64,000 nt of DNA from Epiperipatus broadwayi (Eukaryota > Onychophora > Udeonychophora > Euonychophora > Peripatidae), in the NCBI GenBank assembly GCA_028023455.1, contig JAQFVV010006736.1:246501-310500 (forward strand). The letters run 5' to 3'. Below the pieces are notes generated by a model. That model saw only the letters and a list, made by a program, of their open reading frames with translations, ran no database searches and was not told where the DNA came from. Below, one piece after another: positions 38,334-51,341 of the stretch; within the stretch, counting starts at the first letter, position 1, and every line of letters starts with the position of its first letter. The position numbers were made by a program, and so were the translations under genes.

Positions 38334-38970
38334 CAGATATGTAAACCAAGTCATGTAAACTCAGCTATGCAAAATTATTTCTAAAACCCATCAATTGCGT
38401 GTGAATCCAAATTAATGTAAGCATCCCTTAATCACCTGTGTGTGAGATCAGACCCCTACCTATTGTAATATTGTTTCTAATTGTTATTTAATATTTTAAC
38501 TTCATTAAATTAATTTTAAATTTAATCTGGCTTTATGTCTTGGTTTTGCTCACTGACTTACAATTATTTAGCATTTAATTATTATTTATTGTTAGTTATT
38601 AAAATGTTTTAAATGTTTAATAGTCATATACAAGCCACATGATGCCTATATAGTTATACTAAATAGAATGCCAATTTTCCCTCATCTTTTGTTTTACTGT
38701 TGTGCTACTGCTGGCACGTGAAGAAGAGAAATACTGCTGTGGCCTCAGCTGTATCATCTGCAAGGTAGTAAATCTCTGAACAATGGTAGAGGAACTATGG
38801 TTAGGCCAGAGTCATGGCTTCCACCACCATAAAACTGGTTGGCCTTAGGATGATCTATTAGAGTTCTAGATTTTGTTTCGTGAATGTACATATTTGACCA
38901 TTGCAATAGTTATTAATAAATTTTGTTTCTTATTACTGATTGCTTGGGTTTCTGTATTTGGAAATACTGT
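37100..38970. other. Mixed-composition intergenic sequence, no gene recognised
   Basis: Two patches are less AT-rich than usual (about 37560-37920 and 38700-38880), but neither gives an open frame or a family I recognise. An (AT)n array sits at 38284-38331. Confidence 0.4.
38284..38331. repeat. (AT)n microsatellite
   Basis: An uninterrupted AT dinucleotide run of about 48 bp. Confidence 0.95.
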
Positions 38971-39001
38971 TGGATAGCTTTTAAGCACACACTGTGATCG
39001 A

Positions 39002-39002
<1 letters not shown>

Positions 39003-39066
<64 letters not shown>
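39003..39066. repeat. (AT)n microsatellite at the RTE 3' end
   Basis: An AT run of about 64 bp that directly abuts the 3' end of the RTE element. Read on the element's strand, the frame ends, then 'atggttgatgatatatat' passes straight into the array. It may have grown from the element's own short-repeat tail. Confidence 0.9.
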
Positions 39067-39069
<3 letters not shown>

Positions 39070-41925
39070 TCAACCATTATCAATCCACTGCAGGATGAAG
39101 GTCTCTCCAAGTTCAATCCATCTTTTCCGATCTTTAGCTTCTCTTCTCCACATCACCCCTGCACACTTTCTTATTTCATCCATCCATCTCACATGTGGTC
39201 TCTTTCTGGGTCTTTTACAATCTCTTGGAATCCAGTTTAAAATTTCAATTGTCCATCTGTTATCATCTCTTCTAACAATATGTCCAGCCCAACTCCACTT
39301 CAGTCTTTTAATTTTTTCAATGAGGTCAGTAACACCTGTTTGTTCTCTTACCCATACATTGCATTTTCGATCCCTTCTTGTTACTCCCAACATGCATCTC
39401 TCCATACTTCTTTGAGTGGTCTGAAGTCTCTGTATTGCTCTTCTATTAAGTGTCCAAGTCTCAGATCCATAAGTAAGAACTGGCAAAACACATTTATTAA
39501 AAACCTTCCTTTTCAAACACATAGGCATATTTCCTTTTAGTATCAAGTTATTTCTACCAAAAGCACTCCAACCAAGTTTAATTCTATGATTAATTTCATC
39601 CATTATATTTCCATCTGTATTAATAATCTGACCAAGGTATTTGTAACTGTTAACTTCTTCTAACTCATCATAATCAATCTTTATTTTCATATTTTGAGAA
39701 AATCTATTAAACATTACTTTAGTCTTTTTAACATTTATCTTTAGTCCTACTTTCCTACTTTCATCTGATAACTCCTGCAACATTTCCTGTAGCTCTAAAG
39801 CATTATTTGCAAAAACAACTACATCATCTGCAAAATCTAAATGACTTAAATAATCTCCATTTACTTTCACTCCTTTAGCTTCCCATTTTAATCCACAAAA
39901 TACTTCTTGCAGCACTGCTGTAAAAAGTTTTGGAGATATGGAGTCACCCTGTCTTACACCCTTTTCAATGTTGATTTTCCTACTATCATTATGTAATCTA
40001 ATTGTTGCTGTTGCATTTTTATAAATATTCTTCAAAATATGACAATATCCTGGATCTACACCTTGATGATCCAATGCTTTAATCACTGAAGAAATGTTTA
40101 TAGAATCAAATGCCTTTTCATAGTCTACAAATCCTAAGCATAATGGCAACTCATATTCATTTGTCCTTTCTATAATTTCTCTCAATACCTGGATATGATC
40201 TACTGTACTAAAACCACTTTTAAATCCAGCTTGTTCTCTTGGTTGGTGGAAATCCAGTGTTTTCTGTAGACGAGTTGTAATTATCTTAGTAAAAATTTTG
40301 TATAAAACTGATAAAAGACTGATAGGTCTGTAATTTCTAATATCTTCTTTATCACCTTTTTAAAATATTAATATTAATACTGCATTCTTCCAATCATCTG
40401 GTACATCTTTATCATTTAGACATTTGGTATATAACTTTGCTAAAAAAAATTCTATTTCTTCACCTGCTTCTTTTAATATATCAATTACAATTCCATCATT
40501 ACCTGGAGCCTTCCCTTTCTTCATAAATTTAATTGCATGTCTCACTTCCTCATTCAAAATTCTGGGCAATTCAGAAGATATAATATGTATAGGAGGCACT
40601 TGTTCTTTATTACTATATAATTCTTGATAGAAGTCTTCTACACATTTTATGATGTCATCTCTCTTTTTAGTAATAATGCCATCTTTTTTTCTTATTGCAG
40701 ATATAAATTTCCTACCAATACCAAAATGTTGTTTTACACTCTTTAGACTTTTATTCTCTTCTACAGCTTTCCTTGCTAGTTCACAATTATACTTTCTTAT
40801 ATCATTTTCAACTCTTTTCCGCACCTTTTTACAAAATTTGAGATATTCAATCTTTTTTAATGCATCATTGTTGTATATCCTCATATTCCTTTTTTTCTTC
40901 ATAAATTCTCTAGTCTCAGTAGAAATTTTATTGGTCAATTGCTGCTTTTTTCTACCAGCTATCTTTGTTGCAGTTTTTAAAAGTGTATCAGTTATTTTCC
41001 TATTAATTTCATTCAAATCTGAATCATGTTCAAAATCTACTAATACTTGAAACCGATTTGTAAGTTCTAATTTAAATTCATTAAAATGTTTCTGAAGATT
41101 AGGAATATCAACTGTAAATATTGTTTTTCTTAATAATTTTTGTCTCTCTAGTTTTGCATTAACATGTATCTTACATCTTACTAATCGATGATCACTTCCT
41201 GTGTTAAATTTATTAAGAACATTACAATCTTGAAATATGTATTTTCAGTTAGTCAAAATATAATCCAATTCTGCTGTACCTTCATTTGGATGCTTCCATG
41301 TCCATTTCCTTTTAACATTTTTCTCAAAAAAAAAATTCATAATATAAAGTTTTTCTTTTTCTGCAAACTCCACAAGTCTATGTCCTCTCTCATTTCTATT
41401 ACCATAACCAAAATTACCTACAACATTTTCATCTTTCATTTGTTTACCAATTCTAGCATTAAAGTCTCCCATAACAATTTTAAAATGTTGTTTACTCTGA
41501 TCAAAAGCCTTTTGTACATCCATATAAAAATCTTCTATAACTTCATCACTATGAGAACTTGTTGGGGCATAAACCTGAATTATCTGCATTTGGTATCTGC
41601 TATTAAGTTGTAAAACTAATCTTGCCACTCTGTCTGATATACCATCAATCTCCACAATGTTATTCTTCCATTTTTTATTTATAATGAATCCTACTCCACT
41701 TGTATTTCCAATATTTGTGCCTTTATAGTAGAGTATATGTCCACTTTTTAAATCAATTATTTCTTCACCTTTTCTTCTAACTTCACAGAGTCCAATAATG
41801 ACCCATTTAATATAAGACAGTTCTTCTTCTAATTCTTGCAATCTTCCTTCACTTGAAAGTGATCTGCAGTTGTAAGTACCTAAATAAAAAGTCGTCATCA
41901 AATGGCAGCCTGAGTCCGCAATCAT
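39070..41925 (-). pseudogene. RTE endonuclease-reverse transcriptase frame, two in-frame stops
   Basis: From the Met at 41925 the frame spans 951 codons plus the stop codon at 39070. It is broken only by TGA at codon 227 (41245-41247) and TAA at codon 522 (40360-40362). Translation stays in phase across both, so no frameshift has occurred. The N-terminal part is an APE-type endonuclease: TYNCRSL, GLCEVRR (catalytic Glu), QVYAPTSS, MGDFNARIG and ELDYIL. After it come GKAPGNDGI and RNYRPISLL. The reverse transcriptase core follows: FVDYEKAFDS (first catalytic Asp at about codon 601), GVRQGDSISP and LDFADDVVVF (FADD at codons 698-701). The end contains RRAIQRLQTTQRSMERCMLG and GHIVRRDDNRWT. Such proteins nick the target site and copy their RNA there. 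The upstream frame is open back to a TAA just past 41990 without another Met. With stops in both domains this copy is probably inactive. Confidence 0.9.
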
Positions 41926-42217
41926 GGGATTCTTAGCACCCTCCGCCTTTGGCCACCAACTGGTGCCTTGGTTGGTGACTTTACAGCCTCCTGGGAATAA
42001 GAGTTATGATTTATTTTTGTCTGTCATTATTATATATATTAAAAAAAATATTCTTAAACTCGGAGGTAAAAAGCCAATAAACTCACCACGCTGGCTACTG
42101 CATGTTGGTGAGCAGCCCATCCATGTTCATATACTATATGAATAATCACATAGTAATAACAGCTGCAATGCTGATTATAACATGGATTTCCTTGACAATA
42201 ACTACAGAAAAAACAAA

Positions 42218-44730
42218 ATGTCTTTTAAAGCACACACTATGGTTGAGTATATGTATATATGACATAATGGCATGTGAATTGCCTTGACAATTACATTGGG
42301 TACTATTTCCAAAATTTATTGTTAAGGTGATAGTATATTTATGGAATAGACATAGACTGATCACTGTCTGGACTTATTCATAGGTGATAATGAATTTGAA
42401 TTAAAGTAGGGTTTTTTCCTCCTTTGGCCACTTCTCTGATGTTTATTTCCCCCAGTGGATTGAAGTGTGAGGCATTGCAGACACTGAAGTCATCACTTTT
42501 TACATGGTCAGTTTTGGATGTGTTTCATTAATCTCATTTCCATTGAGATGTTTCAGGATTCCTGGTGGCCTCCAGCCTTCTGAATAAAGTAATCTAGAGT
42601 CTCAGCAAGGCATTTCTTTTTAAATTACTAATTCTCACTCGAACATTAGACTGCAAAAAAATAATCATGTCTCAGCTTTTTTTTTTTTTGGTATTTGTCC
42701 ATTTTGTATTACTGACATCACTGAAACCTTTATAACACTAGTCTTCTGATGGTAATATGTAATTGAGGCATCTAATATCTACTTGGGTGGTTTGAAATGT
42801 CTTTATCTTGGAAATGACTTATGATTAATTAGCAGCTGAGTTTAAAACTAGTTTCGGTGGTCAAGTAACAATCCATTAATAATCTCTTTGACACCACATG
42901 CTTTCTAATGAGTTATATTTCTCTCTCTTTCTCTCTGTTGTCTTAAAATATTACAATAAAAATAGAAATAATATAAAAATAAAAAAATTACTACATCACA
43001 CAGACTTAAAATTTGAAATACTAATTGATCTTTCTGACTTGTATGAAGACATCTGTTTAAGTTAAACCATCTATGCACACACATAGCCAAAAGTTGATTT
43101 CTAATTGCCAGCTAAAATTAGCAGAAATTCTTGCATTTTAACCACATTTAATTTTCTTTTGCTATATTCTATCAGTGATTTTCTCTTGTTAACTAATAAA
43201 TTATATATAGCTGAATAAAAAAAAAAATCTTTTTTTTCTCTCTTTGCTGGAATAATTGGGGATCTCACCTGGGTTTTAATTAATACCCTACAATATATTG
43301 CAATCTTGAGTTTCTGGCAGTAAAACTATACTCCCAGCTGTTTAATTTGTTTAAATCATATATATATAACTTAATTTTATTGCCACTTAATTTTATTAAA
43401 GCTTCACAATTAAATACCACCTTAATTTATAACTTATTCTAAGCACTTTTATAAGTCTTAATTATTATTAAAAATCATTTTAATATTATCATTATATGTT
43501 GATTTGAACTTATTTATAGTTGGAATTAATTTTCAATTGCTCGATAGCAATATATTTTCCTGTGTAATGATAAAGTATAGTTAAAAGCTATTAAAAGCTA
43601 GAATTACTTTTATATAGTCTCTAAGGTCTTAAAATTTAATGTTTAAATTAAACTGTAGTGATATTTAAGTCTAAATTTTTAATATTAGATATTATTTAAT
43701 TTGCTTGTTTGTAATAAAGCACTTATATCTACGTTATTTATTAGTAAAAGTATATTTGTTCATTCTAATATCAAAAAGGTTAAATTAGTATAAATAGAAT
43801 TAAACTATTTAAGTTAGAAGTTAAAAAAAATAATATTACTTTTAAAATGTTGCAAGGTTTTAATAAAAAAAAACTTGGGAATGTGTGTGATTGTGCTTAC
43901 ATTTATTAATTTTAATTCACACTTCCTTGTTCATAATATTTAAATATCAGTTTTAAAATGCATTTAATTTAAAATAATAAAGATATTCTGGTTAATTCTA
44001 ACTTATTTGATAGAATTGTTATAAAGAATAATGTAATATTATGTTCAAAACAATATAATTAATACTGTAATATTTTTTTGTTTTATTGTAATAATTTTAA
44101 TTTCATAAATAATTATTTTAAGATGCTACATTTTAATTAACATCTCTAGACTTTATGCTAATGATTTTTTATTTTTTATTTAATTTACCAGATATACCAA
44201 ATTAACTTTTAAACTTTAGTATAGGACATCTAGAGGCAGTGATTTAAAAATATCAGTTTTCAGTCAAACAAATTAATCACATGACTGGATGTATAAAAAG
44301 ACATATAGAAAGAGGTGCACCCACATGTGAAAAAGGTGCATAAAGAACACACAGGAAGTAAAAAAGAAACTTGCTTTTTTTTTTTAATTAATTGCAGAAT
44401 TATTTATAAGGTTAATTATTTTAAACTATTTTATTTTTGTTTAGTAAAAATGTATCCTTAATAATCTTTAATTCAGGTATTAAAACTTTAAGCTAAAGTC
44501 TACTGAGTATTTCAAAGTCAACATTTATAAAAGAAAACAGATTGGATAATTTAAACAGTTATTTCTATACAATTGCTAAATTGCGTTTATTCAATATTAA
44601 TATGCTATAATAATTTTATATAGCTTGCATCTCTTGCATAAAAACATTTTATGATTTTCAATGTTATACTTACAATAAACTTTATTGAATGAAATATTAT
44701 TTTATATAGTGCTATGTTTTTATACGGTAA
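42218..44730. other. AT-rich sequence with one GC-richer patch, no gene seen
   Basis: A patch at about 42380-42610 is GC-richer and on the - strand gives short peptides such as NPLGEINIREVA, but no long frame, and I do not recognise it. The rest is AT-rich, with a poly-T at 42680-42690 and no features. Confidence 0.4.
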
Positions 44731-44734
44731 TAGT

Positions 44735-45124
44735 GATATTAGTGATTAAGCCAATGCACGTGTGCTTTAAAGATAAATTATAAATGAATACTCTCACTTT
44801 TCCAGACACAAGCTATCATTTTTTAAAAAAGATGGAATGAATCCATCCATCCATTTGACCCAAACATTTATGTATGGGCAAATCTTAAGCATATGAAAAT
44901 CATTTCCATATGCTTAAGATTTGTCTATACATAAATGTTTGGGTTGAAAGATGGGTGGATTTCAATACTCTTAATATTTGCCCATACATAAATGTTTGGG
45001 TCAATAGGATGAGTGGATTCATTCCATCTTTTCTAAAAAATTATATCTTGTGTCTGGAAAAGTGAGAGTGTTAATTTATAATTTATCTTTAAAGCATATG
45101 TGCACTAGCTTAATCACTAATATC
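44735..45124. mobile_element. Fold-back element, family III
   Basis: The left arm 44735-44896 pairs with 44908-45124. The outer ends read 'tgatattagtgattaagcc' and its imperfect complement. The inner stem reads 'aaatcttaagcatatg' and its complement around 'aaaatcatttc'. The right arm is longer because the block 'cccatacataaatgtttggg' with flank is present twice there and once in the left arm. Both arms carry 'gatggaatgaatcc' or its complement. There is no coding frame. Confidence 0.85.
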
Positions 45125-48100
45125 AATAAACTTTATTCTAAATTTAGTATTTTTTATATCTTAAGGATAAAGCTGTTAAAGACTTATGTTTTACATATTT
45201 ATAGTAGTTCCTTAATATTTTTAAATACTTTGCTTTAATATTTAAAAGGGTGTTAAAAGAGTATAAGATTTATTAAAAAACATTAAAATATTTTGTCTTC
45301 AGCAACTCTTTTGAAATATACATATTTCAATACTATTATATTTAAACAATGGTTTTCTCTGGGATAAATTAATTTTTCTTTTAATGAATGAACTATTTTT
45401 AATCCATATAGAAAAACCTTTGTATTAAATTGAGAAGTGACATGTTAAGGGTCTTTCATAATTAATTATTTGTTATCATTGCTGCTGGAGTGAAAGACAG
45501 TCACTCACATATATTTCAGCTTATGCATATGCAAGTTTGATAAAATAAATTATATTTCAAGTATGTAAAATAAAGAATTATTAATTTACCTTTTTATTGG
45601 AAAAGCATTATGTCCATTATTTATGTTAAAAATAATATTATACCATTATTATTGACTTATTACTTAAGATTCCATTATTATAATTATTTAAAACATCTGG
45701 ACAAAATAATGGAAACAACTATATTTTTGCATTATAAAAAGAATATGAAATATCTTTAAGGAATTATAATGTGAGTTATATCCAGTTAATTTTTAATGAA
45801 ATCTGTTGTGCTGTATAATTCATTATTATTATTGCTGTAATGTGAATTTAAATACTACTTCCTCTTTTTAATAAAACTTGCTTATTTTCAAAGAATATTT
45901 GCTAATCAACCTCAGTATTGAATTATATTTTTCTGGAATGAATAAGTAAAAGTTAGTTTAATGCTATAACATAAATTGTCAATACTTTCATTGTTAAAAT
46001 ATTTAATGATACTGAATGACCATTAATACATTTGTGTGCTTATGTTTTAAGGAAATCTGTTATATAAAATAATTATGAATTCTGGGCTCCTGATATTTTA
46101 ATTTGCTGCATTGTCAACAAATGAAAAAAAATTATGTTTTCAGAACTATATCATGATAAATAGTAAAACTTCCAGAATAAAAGTACTTTAATAATTTAAA
46201 TTTTGATAATCTGGGTATAGTGATAATTAATAATTTTATGATTTTTGTAATTTATTATGTATTTTATTTGGTGATATTATGCTTTTTTGTCTAATACATT
46301 TTATGCATTAATTATTAATAGTAATATCCAGAAGCTGTTATAGTATTTACTATATTATTAATATTATAGTATTTAATATTAGATCATTTTTAAAAGTATT
46401 GCTTTGTTTCCTATTATGAGAAATTTATCTATGTGAATGAAGGTGTTTATGCAAAACCAATGAAGATGTTATATATTCTTGTTTTACTGTTTACTTCAAG
46501 TTATATTTTATTAAGCCAGGTTTGGAAAATAACTTTGTTATCAGTTTTATACATCAGTTAATAATTATTATATATGTTAAAATTTTGAGCATTAATCTCT
46601 CTTTTGTTTATTGTTTATCCTTATCTTGGCATTATATTTTCCAAGAAATGGTAGCTGTGCCTCTCTCTTGATGATATTATTCTATTAGTACCAATATTTT
46701 ATAAAGAGATGATAATATTGTTTTTCTTTTATAATGGTATTTTTCCATAAGTTGTATATAGTTTTTAAGTTTCATATTTTGAAGAAATGCTTTGTTTGAA
46801 GCAGTCCTGTTGCAGCTAATATTTCTGATGATTCATTCTCATTTTTCATATATATTTAGAGGCAAAGGTTCTAACATATTTATTTGTCCTCAAAATGTAG
46901 GTGTTCTTTTGAGTTTATGACATCATTAGGTTTATTGCCTCATATTTTGTATGTAACCATGTGTGTTGTACTGTATGACTTCATTACTATTATGGCAACT
47001 GATATTGGTATTTGTTTGTAAAGAATATATATTTTTAGTTGCACTTTTGACTACTCTTAATGTAGATTACAGCTGGTTCAGGCATGTAGATCTTTTTGCC
47101 TGTGCTTTGTCAGCATTACAGAATATAAAATGATAATTCTTCCATGTAAATTTTTTTAAATGTTATTATAGGCATAAATAAGCAATGTATATCATGTCAA
47201 ACATAGAATCATTATTTTATTGGTAAGGCAATTGACATTAACCCTATTTCTGTTCAGAGTGTAAGAGACATACATTTTTTTAAATTTTAAATTTGTGTTT
47301 TCCACCCTCTGCTGAAAATTTTGCAAAGCTTTTTGTTTTTATGGCTTTAAAATTCATGTATATTTATTTCTAATATTTTAAATACAAAAAAATCAATAGA
47401 TGGCTTGAAAATCCAAGAGGTACTCCAACAAATGATCACAAGCTCCACTGATGATGAATAGCCATTATATATTTTGTGACCTCAAACCTTGCATGTTCAC
47501 TTTGAGAAAATATTACAATCAGTGAGAAAATATTATGGTGGTGTAAAAACTTCATTTTTTGGAAAGTTTATGATTATATAATCTAATTATGTAATCATTA
47601 ATAAAAATGAAAGTAAGTGCATTTATATATTTATTTTTTATAAAAATGTTTTATTTTTAAATAAAAACGAATATTTTTTTTATATAAATATTGTTACTAT
47701 AGAGATTATAATCATGGAAAATACAGCTGTCTACAAAATTAGATCATTCACTGATAGGTATTATATTTAGCAATATCATAAAAATTATGAAAAAATTGTA
47801 AACTTTTAAAGCATAATTTGATAGATTTAGTAGTTATTAAAAAATTTGTTTAGATTTTTAAATCAAATTTAAAACAAGGAATAATTCATTCATTTTATAA
47901 ATTGAATCGACTCCATCTAAAATTTGATGATGTGATTATCTTTTGTTTTGAATAAATATAATTTTAAAATAATTCCAGAAGTCGAATGTGATTTTTTAAA
48001 ATGTATTTAATTTCTAAACAAAAATATCTATTGAATGAGGTCAAATTTATTATATTCTGATATATAATAAAGTTTAATAACAAAATGAGAGTTGAAAGCT

Positions 48101-49690
48101 TATATCAATTAAATCTAGTGAGAACAAAGAAAGCTGTCAGGAAAATAGTAAAAATTGGTAGGGTTAAGATGTACTCATTGTTGGGACAACATTATCATGT
48201 AGTTGGTATGAAAATATGTTGAACTTCTTGTAATAATGTTTAAGTTAATAAAAGCTTTTATCAGTCAGAAAAATATATAGCTTATTATAATAATGCCCAT
48301 GTTATAAAGCTTATATCAGTCAGATTCATAAATGTATTTGTTTATTACAATAAACTGCAAACTTGTGAAATTGTATTTTTTAAATGCAGTAAGATATTAT
48401 AGTACTGTCTTTAAACAACTCATTTTAAATCTGTAAATTTCCAAAAGTATTGTTATTGAATTATTGTTATTGACTAAATAAATGTTATATTTTGTTGTTA
48501 AATTTGCGGATAGTTTTAATATCATTTCAATCACACATAATTTATATACATCTCTTTAACATGATATAATTAATGATACAATTATATTTGATTCTAGTTA
48601 TTCAGAGTACATGCACATAAAGTAAAGATAATAATCACTTTGTTATAATAGTCTATCTAAAGAAAAAAATTTTTTTATCTTAAATTATCCCTATAATTCA
48701 ATTGCAGTTATTAAAAGAAGACAATTTTTGGGTTAAAATTATCTGTTTATTTATTATCCATCATAAATTTAACTGTTAAATTATTTATCTCAAAGTTTAA
48801 GAAATAATGGATATGAGTTATTAATAGAATATCCTGAGTAGCCATAAAATCCCTTATCCATCCTTGGTATTCAAATGCTGTCCTAGGAGATTATTGTTTT
48901 ATTTTAAATTAAGAATTTCTATGTATTTTGCTTTAATTAAAATATTTTTTTTTAAAATTTGTTATTATTATTGTAAATTAGGTAGACATTATCTTAGGAG
49001 TAAGGGTATGTCACTTCATATTTTCATTAGGATGCCATTCATTGTTCAATAACTCATAAATAAATAAAAGAGTAAAAGTTTTAATATTACAAATATCCAG
49101 TGAAGAACCCTGGTATCTTATTATTATTATAATTAATAACTAAATTGTTTTAGCAAAATAAATTATTTGAAAAGTAAAGTGGCACAAATAAAACTTAAGA
49201 AACATTATTATTCTTTATCAAGAGTTTGGAATTGTGAATTAGATTATTATAATGAAACGGTAATAATAGTGTTAGTGAGATGTTGGAGGAGGGTATAAAA
49301 TATAATAGGAAAAAATGTTATAACCTAAGTACTCTTTGGTATGAGCTTTCAATATTAAAAACATTTATATTTTTGTCAGGGTGGTAGAGAGTTCTTTTAA
49401 AATTCATTAACTGTGAGAAGAATATTTATAATGTTTAGTTATTATTATCTTTACCACTATGGCTCTTTATATTATTGTCATATAAGAACACTCAACTTAG
49501 TCTATTATGATTGCCAATTGGTAATGGATCAGCCTCTGGACAAATAATTCTTTTAATTTGTTTCGTTTTTTTTTTTTTTGGTTATAATATATATTTAATT
49601 AGTTGAAATCTAACAAAACTTATCTATATCTAAATAATTTGAAATTTAATTAAACTTGTCTGTGTCTGATTAAATGTGCATTTAATTACA
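45125..49690. other. AT-rich intergenic sequence, no gene seen
   Basis: Open frames here (for example 45050-45238 and 48864-49052) are short and lack domains. A small duplication around 'agcttatatcagtcaga' occurs at 48250-48320. Nothing else is supported. Confidence 0.4.
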
Positions 49691-49793
49691 TTTTAATTGT
49701 GAATAATTAATCCTTTCTCTACATTATATATAATATTAAACATAGAGAACATAAGAATAGGAAGAGATAAATTGGAGAACAAGTAAGTGACTG

Positions 49794-49917
49794 TCTCCGG
49801 CCGTCTATCTGCAAATGGATTATAAACTCCACGATTGTATCCAGGAACTGTATTAGTAGAAAGGAAAGAACAAGAGTTAGAAAAATTCATCTCCGGCCGT
49901 CTATCTGCAAATGGATT
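49794..49917. repeat. Exact 28-bp direct repeat, GC-rich, 96 bp apart
   Basis: The same 28 bases, containing 'tctccggccgtctatctgca', lie at 49794-49821 and 49890-49917. The sequence between and around them is not repeated. On the - strand both copies read YNPFADRRPE or NPFADRRPE in one continuous frame (49693-49917). The intervening peptide contains VPGYNRGVY. 'ttctttcctttctactaatacag' upstream of it resembles a 3' splice site. I do not recognise the protein. Confidence 0.8.
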
Positions 49918-49919
49918 TA

Positions 49920-51340
49920 AGATTATTTTGCAATGGCTTCAGCAGTTAATATTATTATTTGCTTATGTTTTCAGGTTCAGGCTCAGTGAAATTGTAAATA
50001 ATTATTTATACAAATTATATTATTTCATGTAGTCCTTTTTATCATATATATTTTTCATTTATTTCATCTTGTTATATTAAAGTATGTACTTCATTAAGCA
50101 ACCTAAAATTGTTAGTTAAATTTATCAAAGGTGTTTGTCTAACCTGTAATTGATTGTTAACTACTCTTTGCCTAGACTGGACAACGCAATAAATAAGTCA
50201 ATTTTTGAAAAAAGAGATTTAGGTACGCTTTGTCTAGTCTTTTAATTTAACTTTTTTGTGGATCAAAAATTCATTTCTATTTAACAATTTATTTCATACT
50301 GAAGCTTTTTATACATATAACCATTGCATTAAATCATTTTAAAAAGATGCAGAATTCCTGATAGTCTATATACTAATATATATACAAACATGTTTTAAAA
50401 CAAAATTAGTGAAGCCATAGACTATGTTATATCAAATTATATGGCTTCAATTATACATTAAACAAACATATATATAAATCAAAAAATGTAAACAAACAAA
50501 TATTTTAAAAAATCATTGAAATTCATAAATTTATTAAAGTTTAGAAATCTCCGAACAACAGCAGTTATTTTTTCTTCCTATATATAACGTTCTCAAATCT
50601 CAATTGCGAATTTTTAAATCATCTTTTTTTTATGATTTAGAATCATTAGTGTAGTTAGAAGCACCTGTCTAAATTTTAATTTTGTGGTGGTATTTTTTTT
50701 TTTCAAAAAGTTTTATATACAATACATGTTGGCATATTTTTAGTAAAATTAATTGTATTACAATGAACAATAAATCCAAATATAGTCTTAGAGTATTTTC
50801 GTTAAATATGAAAAAAAAGTTGATTTAATTAAGAAAATTCAAATGTCATATTCTAAAGTCGGCCATATGTTTTGTATAAAATCAGGGCTCATCAGTTGTA
50901 AAAAATAAAGAAAAAAGCAGATTTGTGTCACTGTTGCCTGTACCCTGTCTATGTTGCAACAAAAGTAAAGGATATTTTTTTTGATTAAAGTAGACAAAGT
51001 CTTAAATCTATGGTTAAAAACGCGAATCGTAAGAACATTATGGTGGATGATATTGCAACACATTAGAACGCCTTACTCTCTATGAAGAATTTAGCTGAGT
51101 ACCTGGATCACACTTTTCCAAGCTATTCACTGCAAATAGGTGATATATATTCCAAAACTACTACAGTTTTAAAAGTATTAGACTAAGTAGTGAGACAGAA
51201 TCTGCTGATAATAAACCTGCCATTATTTTCTGTTAAAGTTTAATATTTCTTGAAGAAAAAAAATGTTTAGAATACATATTTATTGTGATGAAACAGAATT
51301 TGGGTGATTAATCACACTCACGATACAGTATATATATATA
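49920..51340. other. AT-rich sequence, nothing supported
   Basis: No gene, RNA or long repeat is seen. A 74-codon open frame at 50839-51063 (-) has no domain that I recognise. Confidence 0.4.
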
Positions 51341-51341
51341 T

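Larger units (their letters stand above)
39003..42215 (-). mobile_element. Nearly full-length RTE-type non-LTR retrotransposon
   Basis: The element reads on the - strand. Its 5' leader includes 'ggctgctcaccaacatgcag' (near 42095-42120) and 'gcaccagttggtggccaaag' (near 41950-41970). The frame from 41925 to 39070 encodes an APE endonuclease followed by a reverse transcriptase. The 3' end has a short TGATGA-like tail that merges into (AT)n. About 3.1 kb with one main frame and a short-repeat tail fits the RTE clade. A roughly 30-bp imperfect direct repeat ('agcacacact' followed by 'gagtatat') lies on both flanks, at about 38977-39008 and 42219-42251, and may be an aged target-site duplication. 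A truncated copy lies at 53536-53890 and a decayed one at 24960-25205. Confidence 0.85.

Noticed and set aside
39095-41613. Open frames on the + strand opposite the RTE element
   Set aside because: They are antisense shadows of the endonuclease-reverse transcriptase frame, with low-complexity Leu/Ser/Phe composition.
49693-50032. CRISPR-like appearance of the 28-bp direct repeat
   Set aside because: There are only two copies, one spacer-sized gap of 68 bp and eukaryotic-type context; this is not a CRISPR array.
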